Assembly (NCBI RefSeq): GCF_031143425.1 | Contig: NC_090438.1 | Span: 754,691,823-754,755,822 of the forward strand | Direction of reading: 5' to 3' | Length of the DNA: 64,000 bases | DNA from: Pleurodeles waltl | Taxonomy: Eukaryota > Chordata > Amphibia > Caudata > Salamandridae | Shown: positions 25,046 to 36,619 of the stretch, in pieces | Layout of the letters: every line of letters starts with the position of its first letter | Numbering within the stretch: the first letter of the stretch is position 1 | Translations under genes and position numbers: made by a program | Notes under the pieces: generated by a model | The model's input: only the letters and a program-made list of their open reading frames with translations | Told to the model about the DNA's origin: nothing | Databases searched by the model: none

Positions 25046-25312
25046 CTTGAGAGACTGAGGCCTTGCACTCCCCAGGACCAAGCAGTGGGTAAACCACCCA
25101 TTTGAGAGACTGTGGCTTTGCACTCCCCAGGATCAAGCAGTGGGCAAACCACCCATTGAGAGACTGTGGCCTTGCACTCCCCAGGACCAAGCGGTGGGCA
25201 AACCACCCACTTGAGAGAATGTGCCTTTGCACTCCCCAGGACCAAGCAGTGGGCAAACCACCCACTTGAGAGACTGTGGCTTGCACTCTCCAGGACCAAG
25301 CAGTGGGCATGA
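25046..25312 (+). repeat. 54-bp minisatellite, five units
   Basis: Five tandem units of about 54 bp begin near 25046, 25100, 25154, 25209 and 25264, with core TTGAGAGACTGTGGCCTTGC. Parts of the unit recur at 63680-63720 and 63920-63950 in copy C. There are no unique spacers. Confidence 0.9.
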
Positions 25313-26166
25313 AGCCCCTTCCAGTAGCAATGGCGTGTACCATCTTCCGGCTGAGGTGCCTTCCCCTTCCCCGTACCCCTGAGGTGCCTGTGTTTTTTTG
25401 ACCTGATGCCCCTGCAGTGTTCTCTCCGTATTGAGGCAGGAGTCAAGTGTGGGCTTGGCCCATGTGTTTTGGCCCAAGGGGCCACGGACATTTTGAGTGG
25501 CCATTGTCCCACCTTTTGTATATATTGTAAATACTGTTTTTGATTTCTGAACGTATTTCTAATATTACACTCATTTGAGTCCATTCCTTTTGTCCTTGCA
25601 TTATTCCTGAGGGTTACGGGGTGTATATGTAATGCTGTTGCATCTGTTGTTTGTGTGTATGGTTTTGGGGGTGAGGGTGGGAGTGGGGTTGTTGCGTGTG
25701 TGTGTCACTCTCTTTTTCCTCCCCCCCCTCCCTTGTGTGCTAGGTGCAGTACTCGCTGTGTGCGTCGTCGCCGGCGTTGGTGCTCCTGGTATATAAGCAG
25801 GTACACCAGCATGGGAACACCTGCAGCTCGGGTTCCATGGCGTCCTGGTTCTTCCTTGAGTGTCGAGAGGTGAGTCGTTTCCCTTCAGAACACTGTTTCC
25901 GCCGTGCTTTTGATGGCGTTGGTACCGCCCCGGAAAAGCTGGCAGATAGGTCTCTTGTAATACAGTGGGCGGAACCTTGGCTTCCGTCTGGCTGTTGAAG
26001 GTTACTGCTGTGGTGTTTGTTGCTACCGCCGTGGCAGTCAGAGTGTTAAAGTGGCTCTGTCTGTTGGCGGTTTCCGTTGTGGTCATGATTCAATTTTTTT
26101 TACCGCCGGCCTGTTGGCGGTGTTACCGCCGCTTTATCACCGACCGCCAGGGTTGTAATGAGGGCC
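25313..26166 (+). other. Non-coding 3' region and right terminus of Harbinger B
   Basis: A GT-rich stretch (25650-25720) and a polypyrimidine run ending GTGTGCTAG precede GC-rich sequence. A TATA-like GTATATAAG (25789-25797) is followed by an ATG at 25813 and an open 20-codon segment ending at a GTGAGT donor (25870). The last 150 bp are rich in CCGCC/GGCGG words leading to the terminal repeat. No protein family is recognised in the short segment. Confidence 0.5.
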
Positions 26167-26169
26167 TAA

Positions 26170-27420
26170 GTGTCCCCAGCTAAATTACAATACTGTCAAA
26201 AAGAAGTGAAATACTTGGGACATCAGCTAGAGAAAGGTGCAAGGAAGTTGTCCAGAGACAGGGTTACAGCTATTTTGCAAATGAACCTTCCTGTTACTCA
26301 AAGAGATGTCAGGATGTTTTGGGGAATGGTGAGCTACTGTCACCAATGGATTCTCAATTTTCCTGTTATTTCTAAGCCATTACAGAGATTGACCCACAAA
26401 AACGTTGTTGATCCTGTGCCCTTTGATGAAGCTTGCATGAATGCTTTTACTGAGCTGAGAGAAAGTTTGTGCAGAGCACCAGCTCTGGGAATGCCTGATT
26501 ACACAAAGCCATTTTCACTCTTTTGTCATAAAGGTGATTGCTGTGCATTTATATCCTTAACAGTTACATGGTGACGTAAACCGCCCTGTAGCATACTTTT
26601 CAGCTACTTTGGATTCTGTGGCTGCAGCTTTGCCCGGCTGTTTAAAAAACTTGGCTGCGGTTTGTTTGACTCTCACTCAGTGTGAGAGCATTGTGATTGG
26701 ACATCCTTTAATTGTTCTGGTCCTGCATTTATTTGAGGTCTTGCTTACAAAGACTCAGTACTTGACAAATGCCAGGTTAACAAAATATGAATTGTTGATT
26801 TTAGGTTACCGAAATGTGTCCATTAAGTGTTGCACTGCGCTTAATCCAGCAACCTTGCTCCCAGTAGACAATGTTGACAATTAAAATGTAAATGAAGCTG
26901 ACCATGACTGCCTAAAGGTTGTTGAACTGTGCACCAAACCCAGACCTGATATTCTGGATACTCCGTTAGAGAAAAATTACAAATAACTTTTGTTTGTGGT
27001 TTCTGTCTAAGAGATAATGCAGGAACTTTGAGATCTGGTTATGCTTTGTGCACTATCTCTGGCCAAGGAGTATTTTCTGCACCAGTGGCTGAATTGGTGG
27101 CCCTTACTAGAGCTTGCTGTATTTCTGCACGCCTTAAAATTAAATTTTTTACAGGCAGCCAGTATGGATTTTGAGTTGTTCACAAGTTTGGGCACTTATG
27201 GTCCCAGAGAGATGTCATGATTTTTTCTGGTTCACCAGTTAGAAATGGTGATAGAATTCATGATTTGTTACAAGACCTACATTTGCCTGAAATAACTGCT
27301 CTAGTCAAGTGCAGTGCTCACAGAGATCGAGCAATTTCATCTCCATGGGAAATTCCTATGCGGATAAGGTTGCTCGTTTCCGCACATTATATTGTGTGAC
27401 TTTTTATGAAGAATGAAAAA
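26170..27420 (+). pseudogene. Reverse transcriptase thumb/connection and RNase H-like part (continuation)
   Basis: The frame opening at 26170 gives SPAKLQYCQKEVKYLGH, typical of the region after the catalytic motif of retroviral reverse transcriptases. It is followed by a connection-like stretch to 26574. A second open segment (26609-26884) includes NARLTKYELLIL and ALNPATLLPV, also connection-like. 27000-27400 shows weak RNase H-like sequence with stops. The segment picks up exactly where the frame was lost at 16190. Multiple stops rule out function. Confidence 0.7.
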
Positions 27421-27545
27421 ATGTTGGTACGATGAATACTGATGAGACAAGTCAAAGTTACATGTTGACAATAATTGACACTTCGGAAGAGATAAAGAGA
27501 CTCCAAGTTTAGGTTGCAGAAGTTGGAAAGAAAAGTTGGATACAA

Positions 27546-28726
27546 TTGGGTTACATTCAAAGAGAAATAGTTGAGATCTGGAATTTAAATGAAGGGCAGG
27601 TGGTTTTGCCAAACTGTATACTGATGCAAATGGCAAGATACTATCATGGTCAAACACACATTGGCAGAGATACAATTATTCAAGCATTTAAGCAATCTTG
27701 GTTCAATCCAAAATGTCAACAGGTTGCTGAAACAATTTGTCACAGATGCATTACATGTCAACAAATGAACTTGGGAAAGATAACTGTTGTCAATTTGAGT
27801 CACATTGGAAGACCAGGTGGTACATTTAACAAAATGCAGACGGATTTCATTGAGATGCCTATGTGTGGTGGTTTGCTATACGTGATGGTGATTGTATATT
27901 TAGTCACTGAATTGAAGCCTACACTACACATAGAAATGATAATCTCAAAGTAGCAAAGCTGTTACTTACAGAGTTGATCCCAAGTTTTGGGTTTCCAGCC
28001 TCTTTAGAATCAGATAGAGGAAGTCAGGTCAATAATGAGGTGATTAAATTACTATATTCAGCCTTGAACATTGAGCAGAAGCTGTATTGTAGCTACCGTA
28101 CTGAAGCTTCTGGATTAGCAGAACAAATGAAAGGAACTTTGAAAGCTCGATTGGCAAAAATGTGTGCATCCAAAAATCTGAAATGGCCAGATGCTTTACC
28201 AGTGGTTCTAATGAGCATGAGAAGTACACCCAGCAAAAAGACTGGACTCTCTGCACACGAGATCCTGATGGGCAGAGCAATTGAATTGCCAGCTGTTCCT
28301 GCAAATGTACTTGTAAACATAACAGATGACTTCCTGCTACGGCAAGGGTCTAGCTTATGTGGTTCAGTCTTTTTCTTACCAGGCAGAAGCAACAGCCGTG
28401 CCACTGTCTCAAGACCAGTGTCACAGTCTTCGGGCTGGAGATTTGGTGGTGATCAAGAAGCACATGCGGAAGCTAGATGGAAGGCTCCTTACCAGATTAT
28501 TCTGGTGACGACAACTGCTGTGAAGTGTGCTGGAGTTCCAAACTGGGTCCATGCGAGCCACACTAACAAAGTGACAAATCCTCTAGAAGTAGATGCAGTA
28601 TTGCTGAGAGTACCAGCAGAAGTTGTACAGTCTCAAGAAGAACAAGTGACACAGATGGAGCAAGAGACTGCAAAAGTAAAGACAGTGAAAACTGGTGCAG
28701 ATCCAGGTTTCTGTTGTGTTGCTTAA
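27546..28726 (+). pseudogene. Integrase-like region, decayed
   Basis: The H-H-C-C zinc module can be read: His in YYHGQTHIGRD, then CHRCITCQQ, near 27640-27760. The catalytic triad region follows: Asp in MQTDFIEMP near 27840, Asp in LESDRGSQVNNEV near 28010, and a Glu near 28120 in the segment GLAEQMKGTLKARL. The C-terminal part includes LSAHEILMGRA. There is one frame change around 27950. The enzyme would insert viral DNA into the chromosome. The frame ends a few bases before the 3' LTR, leaving no room for env. Confidence 0.75.
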
Positions 28727-28727
28727 A

Positions 28728-29832
28728 TGTAATTTTTGTACGGAAACTGGTGCCCGGAGATGAGAGAGGAGGGACAGCGTAATCAATCTTGTGTGCTGAA
28801 AACGTGAAGCGATACATCTGAAGCACAGATGATGTTTTATTGGCTGTACACTAAACCACCTCATAGCCTTGTCCAATAGAGGCTTAGTTAGTAATGTTTG
28901 GGATTTTAATGTAGCAAAGCTTAAGGTGATGTATGTCAGTTCTTCATTTTCTGAGCTTCTGTTCAGTTCCATATTTTTTGAGCCTTGAGATGCTGCTTGG
29001 ATCTTGTCTGACAGTTGAGTTACATTAGGCCCCATCCTTACAGAACTGTTTTCTCTTCATGTCCTGATGCTGGCTAATGAAGACCTGATGTTCATGCACT
29101 CAGCTGATGAGGATTCTACTGAATGCTGATCCATTTAGGAGAGGTATAACCAATGTGCATTTGTCTTCTTGCCGGTTTTTCTCCCTTATAAAATCCAACT
29201 GCTTATTTTGATTAGCGCCATAGTTAGATGTTTTTTACATTATTTTTTGCCTCATTTTTGTTTTTGTATGTAGCCCACACATGCTTTCCGAATTAGAGTG
29301 TTAGTTAGGGAAGCCTGTCCTTTTATATGATTCTGAATGTATAATAACTAAGTGTGATTTCATCCAACCACACAAACTAAATGTATACCATTTCTATTTT
29401 CCAATTGATTCTGTTGTTATTTTGCATTGTTCTTTTAGAATGTCTTACGATAAATGCTTTAGTTAGATTGAGATTCTTAAGGCGTTTTGGACAGCCTGTG
29501 ATGTTTCTGTATTTCTATCATTTGGTATTGCATATGATTTAAGTGATCTTAGCATTGCTAATCTAAAGAGCAATACATGTTTAAACTTTACTAAACTGGT
29601 GTGGTGATTCATGGCCACATAGGTCATGGTGTGTTTAAATTACTGACTCCAATTGATTATGTTGATTATTTGATGTTATATTTGATGATTATTGGTTCAT
29701 ATTGTCTGATTGGATGATTTTACACTACAGTCAAAAGGTCAGAGTCGACCTCTGGGGGCAATAGATGACTTACCCTATACGTGACACCTTTCCACAACAA
29801 TATAAAATAAAATACGGTCTGTCACGCCCACA
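28728..29832 (+). repeat. 3' LTR of the retrovirus-like element
   Basis: It starts TGTAATTTTTGTACGG and ends TGTCACGCCCACA, like the 5' LTR. The two differ by many substitutions and short indels. After the end the sequence (GATTCATACAAC) does not match the upstream flank, so no duplication was confirmed. Confidence 0.8.
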
Positions 29833-30649
29833 GATTCATACAACATTTAATCATATCCCACAACTTCTCATAAACGTTATCCTCAATAGGGAAGTCACTC
29901 TCAAATCTGATTTAGTCCAGATTTGTATTTTCAAGAAGCCTGTCCTTTTGAGCCACTGATTTTTTAACACTCCTGCTCCTCTTTTTTCCTCTTAGCTGTA
30001 GAACCTTGTTTGCTCCCTGACATGCTCCCTTTGGGAACTGTCTAAGACTAACACGTCGTCTTGTGGGATGGTAGTAGAAGGTACATTTTCCTTCATTAAC
30101 CAGCCAAGGCTGTGTTCCCCGGTGAAGTAGTCAAAATTATAGTAGATCCCCTCATGTCACAAAGTCATCAAAATGTGACAGTCCATGTCTTATGTTAAGT
30201 AAAGTATTAGAAGTCAAACATAGAAGCTGCATTGAAACACAATGCAAATGTGCATTTGTCTGTATTGCAGAGTTTGACTTAGATGTTATTTGAATTACAG
30301 TACATGTTAGAGGGATAAAACTGATGTTATAATGTAATTTAGACCCCAGACTAACAGTGCATTTTGAAACAATATTGAATATCTAATGAATAATGAGTTA
30401 AAAATGTGTGCAAAAATGAGAGGAATGTACTTCTCTGTGATACTTAATCAAATGCATTACCAAAACTTTCTTGTTTAAAACAAAAAGTATTATTATATTA
30501 ATGCAGTATTAGCAATGCTGAATTTATTAGTTTGCATATTACATAAAACATATTAATTCAATGTATTGTTATGATTTTTGTGTTAGCATGAGTGAGCCCT
30601 GTTGAAATTTGCATTTTGTGACTGTGCAGGAAATGCTGATTCATTTTTT
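29833..30649. other. AT-rich stretch without recognisable gene
   Basis: No coding signature or repeat terminus was recognised. It sits between the 3' LTR and a diverged relative of that LTR. Confidence 0.45.
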
Positions 30650-31700
30650 TCTTCATGCGTTTTCTTTCCGACTGTGTTCTCATGAGAAGACTAGATATTG
30701 GTAATAGACTTATTTCCTAGACATAGAGAGAATGTATCTGATCGCCCTTGACAATGGAATACTGTGAACATAGACTGACACTGTATTCAATTGTTCCAAA
30801 CTTGCGTGGAGTCACACGGATGGGAGATGTTCTCATGGAAAGCTTGGGAAAGAAAGAGTATGTTTCAACTTGGAGTCGTGTGATTGAATATTATTGGATG
30901 ATGCCCCATCAATGCAACGTGGACTGATACCTTTGGTGAATCAAAATGCTTTGTGACATTTTGAAATGTCACTGCCCAGTTGGACTTTGATCAGTTCCAA
31001 GTTCCTGGATGGTAGCAGACTCTTTGCTGATCCCTGATACTCTGCTGATGAAGAGTCCCTGAATGCTGACCCCTTTGGAGAGGTATCTTCCTCTTTGCTT
31101 TTCCCCTTGAGATGTCCCTCTGAAACTTAGGAATCTTTATGTAATCCCCTCAAAAGTCTCTTATTAAAGCTTCTGGTATGCTGACGATTTCCCTTTTTAC
31201 ATATCTTTTGCCCACTGTAGTTGGTAGTTTACAGGCTGAGATTATCTTTGTCTAAATTATTTATGTCTTTTGTATGCTTTTTGTTTTTTGCCCGCATGTG
31301 TTTCGCACTACACATGTATTTCCCTGATTTGCTAGTTGTAGGGTTTTCTCATTGCCCAGCTAAATTATAACCCTGCTAAATTGAACTGACTGATGATTGC
31401 TAACCATGAGCAACGCTCAATTTCTATATCTCAGATATTTCTTTTAATAGTATGTGTTGTTCTTCTTGAATGCTTAGTTGTGTTAATGTTAGTTTGTCTG
31501 CACTTATTTTGTCCCCTTGGGCAAACCTTGGTGATAATGTATCTTTACAAAGTGGTATTGCGAATAGTTCACATGACTTTGAGCTTGTGTTTGTAATAAA
31601 ACTACTCAACTTTATTTCCGACTGGAGTTTTCTTTCCATGGCCACAATGGAGATGGTGTTTAAATTAATTGCGTTTGTAATGAAATTTTGTTAGTGGTTC
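30650..31700 (+). repeat. Diverged LTR related to the 11.2-kb/28.7-kb LTRs
   Basis: Blocks occur in the same order as in those LTRs: CTGATGAAGA...GCTGA near 31030-31070, a GGAGAGGTAT block, a T-rich part, the LTTAGTTGT-like region near 31480, and GGTGTTTAAATTA at 31654. Translated in the same frame, both LTRs show similar hydrophobic stretches (VVLLECL versus IVLLKCL). This is an independent, more distant family member. Its borders are approximate. Confidence 0.6.
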
Positions 31701-32707
31701 TACCACACCACTTAATGGGTCCAAAGATCCATCTACCTCCAAAGGCATTGATTCCTGTAAAGGATGAAAATGCTCCAGCACCATACAATATCAGGGTAGA
31801 GTCATTTCTATCCAAGGGCAAGGTCTCTCTGCCGGAGCTATTTCTTTAGATATGACTCCTAGAGCCCTCTCTAAGAAAAAGTGTAAGGTACTATTTTAAG
31901 TCTCTGAGTTAGACGTAGTACAACCAATTTTTCTCTTTCACATTTTAGCAGAAGATCTGGAGCAACAGCAAAATACCACTGTGCCATATCAATAAAAGAT
32001 ATCTTTAAAAAACATACGTAAGCAAAAGTTAAAACATAGTCAAAATGAATACCTACCAACATAGACTTACGTCAATCTCTAGAAATATAAAAACCCTTGG
32101 CCAAGGCATGATGTACAGAGGGCTTAATCCACAAAAACAGTACTTACAATTTATTGTGATGCCAAGATTGATGGCCTAGCCTTCTCTGCCCACCTCCACA
32201 TACAGCATGGTCTTCTGGGTCCTGATTTCTCTGTGGAATGCTGCAAAGCTCCCCGCGCAGAGTGGCTTACTCAAGTGCTGATTTTGATGTGTGTGTTCAT
32301 TTGGAGTAAAGTCCATTTTTGGAGTTTGAAATATTTCCTCCAGAATTGGTATTTGCATGCTATTTTGTTAATTTAAGAAACTGTAGTGCTCCAAACAAAT
32401 GGACATAATAATGCTTTCTTCACCAACAGTTTACCTCCAAAATTTGGAGATCCTTCCATGGTTACCACTGCTGATGGTTTTTACCACAAATGCATTATTA
32501 TGAAGCTAGTTTTGTTCCCTGTTAACTACTGTTTTCTTGTGCTATTTTTGGAGATATTTTCCTCTAGTGAGAGGCTAGACTTAGCATCTTTATTTTACTT
32601 CACTGACAAGAATTGTGGTAATTTAAACTGGGAATACTGGTTATATCTTTGTTACTTGTGGATTTAATTGCAGCATACACATTTATCACAATTGCACTGA
32701 GAGTAGC
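31701..32707. other. Unassigned sequence, possibly internal remnant of the preceding LTR element
   Basis: No motif could be named. It could be degraded internal sequence following the diverged LTR, but nothing in it was recognised as gag or pol. Confidence 0.35.
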
Positions 32708-34155
32708 TGTCACTGTTTCGGGCGGGTCTGATCAGGACTCTGGTTGGGACACCCCTTGAGGTCACAGAATATCCCTAAGAGGTAGTGTACTGGGGCAGAA
32801 GAGCAGCTAAAGGTATACACGGAAAGGACAGCTGTGGACAGGCACAGGAAACAGGAAAGTAAAAGCAGAGCAACCCTTGTGTGAACAAACAGGAAACGGA
32901 TTACTAATGGACAAACACGCTGGGGTTGTACACAGAGTAGGGCGCAGAACCTCCCACAGTGACAAGGAATGTCAATGCCTCAGTGCAGTTTGTTCTTACA
33001 GATAGTCACCCTGCCAGCCCCATAGAAAGGAGGCAGCAGAAGTGATTCTGTCTCTGGACCCTAGAGCACAAACAAGGATAGTACTTACATACACAAGACA
33101 CACTCTTTTGGGTCCAGCTCACAGTGGCAATTTCTGGAATAACAGCAATAGCACACTGTCACTGTTAGGCACGAAAGGCAACATATAACACTAGACAAGG
33201 ATAGGGGCTGGAATTGCCTCCTGGAAACCAGGAGCCAACCCCAGTACAAAGGAGGACACTTATACACTGGTGAAGACTGATAGAACACTTACCAGACACA
33301 AATACCAAGAGGAAACAGAAACAGAAAGAACAAACTAAGACGTAGAGGCAGGAACGGGGAACAGGCTCAGGGTGAAGCAAAGGCAGGACTAGGAATGGAA
33401 AACATGGCGCAAACTTATGGCTGGAACAAACAGAGACAGGACTGGGAAACAGAGAGCAGGCTCTGGCTGGAACAGTCAAGGACAGGGCTGGAATACGGGA
33501 AGTAGGAATAAGCAGTAAAGAGGACTAGGAAACAGAGAGCAGGTTCAGGTTGTAACAAGGCAGGAGCAGGACAGAGAAACAGGGAGCAGGCTCTGGCAGA
33601 AACAAGCAGGTACAAGGCTAAGAGTTTAGGTAGCAGACTCTGGCTGGAACAATCAGTAACTGGGCTGAAAAACAGGAAACAGGTTAAAACTGGAACAGAT
33701 CAGGAACAAGACTGGAACACCATCCGATAAGGGGTCTGTAACACAAAGGAATCAAACTCCAATGCACAACGAAGGATCTTGAGGAAATGGCTGCTTATAA
33801 GCAGTTCCAAGCTGCAGAAAACCCCAGGTGGAATCACATGACTGGGCTGCACAGGAGAGGTCTCAGGTGTGTGTAAGTCCTGGAGGAGAGGATCCGGTGA
33901 AAAGGAGCAACTGGACTTCTCCCATAGAAAACAATGGGAAACAGAATCCAGACTTTCCTGACTACCAGGCTCTGCATTATGGGATTTTCGGTCCCAGGAA
34001 GCAAATGTAATACTACAAAAGTATACCATAGTGAAAAGATAAACAAACAGGAGTCAGCAAGGGACTATAGAAAAGTGTTCAAGGTGATTCCCAGGCTTCC
34101 GACAGTCCCCTTACAGCGCCCCCTAGAAATGGGACGACAGAGTCGTAACAGTAGC
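32703..34155. mobile_element. 1.44-kb solo LTR with GTAGC duplication
   Basis: GTAGC at 32703-32707 and 34151-34155 flanks 32708-34150, which starts TGTCACTGTTTCGGG and ends GAGTCGTAACA. TG...CA ends, an exact 5-bp duplication and lack of coding content indicate a solo LTR. The interior (about 33340-33720) is a degenerate tandem repeat built on GGAACA, CAGGACTGG and AGAGCAGG words. Near the end is CAGCGCCCCCTAG, common in fish and amphibian LTRs. The family is unnamed here. Confidence 0.75.
33340..33720. repeat. Degenerate tandem repeat inside the 1.44-kb LTR
   Basis: Units of roughly 60-70 bp contain GAAACAGAGAGCAGGCTCTGG or close variants near 33445, 33535, 33580 and 33630. Spacing is irregular, so it behaves as a decayed minisatellite. 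Confidence 0.6.
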
Positions 34156-36619
34156 AGATTTGTGGAACAACTTTTTAGACTTTGGAAAGTTCTTTAGGTA
34201 ATAGATTTCAAAGAGTTTAAAGTTATGTAGGGTTGTGTGAAATGTGTACAATGTACAATTTCTAAAAAATTACATGAAACTGCATAGTTATGCAAAGTAC
34301 TAGACTGGCATTTCGCAATATATTTTGGTACAAAATGTGTCCATTATAGATGAGAGGACGCTTTGTGTGCTTAAAAAAAGCACAAAAAAAAGAAACTTGC
34401 CACATACAGCAGCCATTTGTGTTCTGAATCTTGAAACTGTTCTATATGCTTGTGCTAAATTTTTGCAGCGGACAATACCTAATTACCCAACACAGAGTAA
34501 TTGAGGAGCTTTAGGAATGTTGCTTAACATAAAATTTACTCTAATAACACAAGATTACGCCCATGTAATAGAAATTTCACCTGGGCCTAATGCTATTTTA
34601 ACTAAAGAAGATTGGGAAAAATCTTATCCAGGTGTGTAGCTTCAGGGGGAGGTGTTTAGGGTGTTAGACTTCGCTAATAAATGTATTTTCTGCTAAATAG
34701 TTAGGTACAGGTGATTAAAGGTAAATATGGTGATGTGTCTGTTGGATTTCACCAGGATTTTCGACCTGCACACAACAGAAAAACACTCAGACACCCTGTT
34801 TTGAAAGTCTTAAAAATGTGGATTTGTTTACAAAATATTGTTTTGTTTCCTTCACTTAGGACTCCCAATCTGCATTCTTCTTTGTTTCCACTAGCCCTTA
34901 AGTCCTTCTCATGTGGCCTGCTTGTCATATAATGTAGCTTAACATTATATGCCTGCTGAATTGTTGGAATTCCTGAAGCTCACACCCACCAAATCTTTCT
35001 GACGAACCTACGCCCCTGATCTCATCTGACTTTTAATTTTCTGTATGTTTCAGGGTAGTATCAAGTCCAACTAGTCATGGATGTCGAATTACAAAAACAT
35101 CGGGGCAGCGTAAGTGACATCATGTTACCTTTGATCCCCTGGCATCACAGAAAGTGACCACACCTTTAACACTGAATTTCACACATCACAGAGAGAGCGC
35201 TACTCTAGTCACACCCACAGAGTGCAAACTCAATTCCCATGTAAGGCACATGGCAATTGATCACTGTTTCAACTAAGTACTCTCACACTGTGTAGCATAC
35301 TATCCATCCGCTATGTGATTTGGCTTCTCATCAGGCAAACAAAGTGCTATGTAACTTTTGGCAGCATATGGCCAAACAATACACGTCCTTCTAATTCCTA
35401 GTTTTTGTACTAACGAGGAGTGGAGAAAAACATCAAAATCCCTAGTCTGCACGACAAACAAACACAGTGTTTGAGAGAGTTTGGGGCCTACAAAGCCTTG
35501 AAGAACGTTTTGTTGGCTGACAAATTGAAACAGTTTCAACTGTTTCTTGTCCCACAGCCAGATGCAGCTTGGAGCACCCGCTGATGTATTTTTTTTTTTA
35601 CATAAACAAGAAAGAAATGAAGCAGGTTTACATATTTTTTTGTTTTCTGTTGTGAAAGTCCAACTCCTTTGTACATCGTGCTGCCCTTGAGACCTCTGAG
35701 GCCAAGGGTCGCAAGAGCAGTGTCTTGGGTAGCAAGGGGCAAGCCAGGGGTCGCAGTTGCATCCCCGATGACTATCAAATAACATCCATGGTGAGCTGTA
35801 TAGGATGGGCCCTCTAATACGGTGACCATCAAATAACATCCATTGGGGCAGGCCTTGAAGCATGTTTTTACAGGGGGTATCTACAGCCCACTTGTAGCAT
35901 TTAATTTACAGGTCTTGGGTACATGCAGTACCATATAAGAGGGACTCATAAGGAAATCAATTGTACCAATCAGATATACACCAAGTGTACCATGTTTGGT
36001 AGAAGCACTTTACCCCTAGTTAATGGGGATAAAGTGCACAGAGTCTTAATTCTCATCAAAAGAAGGCAAAAATCTTGGGAGAACCCAAGGTAGAGCAAGT
36101 ATTTCAACAAGCCTGCAGTCATTTAATGATTCTCGGAATGCCGTATCTGGAAATCACTTTTTATATTTGCGCCTTCCAAATTCCTGCTCATCTTTATACC
36201 TTTCTCCCAAATGACTCTCTCTGTGGACAGGGAATGTTTTTGTGCTGCCTCTCGTTTCTGCACAAACAAGGCATTTGTTAGAAAAAAGCTCTAATGGAAA
36301 GCAACGGTCACCAATTTTGCTTTCGTCTTTCAAGCTTGTTCTGTGTGTGGCCGGTCAGCCTTGAAGTGCTAAGCACCACTCACAGGGAGTCCCGTGGATT
36401 AAATAATTGAAGATTATTTTCAACTTTTTGTTTTATTTTTGTTAGTGCGACTAATGTCAAACTGCAGCTAAAATAATATGGTGATCTTGCACACATTTGT
36501 TGGCATCCCCATTTAGAACCTTAGTATTCTAGGCCGTAACCCTTACCCATGCTCTTTCTAAAGAGTCTGTGTCCCTTTTGCTACATACAATGAGGCCTGG
36601 TTGCATGTAGTATATATGA
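34156..36619. other. Unassigned stretch with small repeat matches
   Basis: No gene was recognised. GGTGAGCTGTATAGG at 35783 recurs at 42253 with about 35 bp of similarity. A short direct repeat (ATCAAATAACATCCAT) occurs at 35774 and 35826. The stretch 35870-36040 resembles the ends of the TG...CA repeats (GGGACTCATAAGGAAATC, AAAGTGCACAGAGTC). Confidence 0.4.

Larger units (their letters stand above)
16191..26169 (+). mobile_element. PIF/Harbinger transposon copy B, complete with TAA duplication
   Basis: TAA at 16191-16193 and 26167-26169 flank an element of 16194-26166. Its termini are inverted: GGCCCTCAATACAACCCTGG on the left, and the right end reads GGCCCTCATTACAACCCTGG on the complementary strand. 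A 3-bp TWA duplication is diagnostic of the superfamily. It holds SANT/Myb-like gene 1 (+), transposase (-), SANT/Myb-like gene 2 (+), two minisatellites and a nested solo LTR. It interrupts the reverse transcriptase of a retrovirus-like element, so it is younger than that element. At about 10 kb (about 8.8 kb without the nested LTR) it is long for this superfamily. Confidence 0.95.
11153..29832 (+). mobile_element. Old endogenous-retrovirus-like element, split by Harbinger B
   Basis: Two related LTRs (11153-12237 and 28728-29832) bracket gag-, protease-, reverse transcriptase-, RNase H- and integrase-like segments in canonical retroviral order. Every segment is broken by stops and frame changes. 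Reverse transcriptase is interrupted after its catalytic motif at 16190 and resumes at 26170, exactly across the Harbinger B insertion. Motif spacing and the integrase C-terminal region look gamma/epsilon-retrovirus-like (class I), but that is an impression by eye. No envelope gene is visible: the integrase frame stops only a few bases before the 3' LTR, and no clear polypurine tract was found there. This suggests an internal deletion. No target duplication was identified. Confidence 0.8.

Noticed and set aside
25046..25312. Regular repeats that could suggest a CRISPR array
   Set aside because: Units are directly adjacent with no unique spacers, and the context is a vertebrate transposon. It is a minisatellite.
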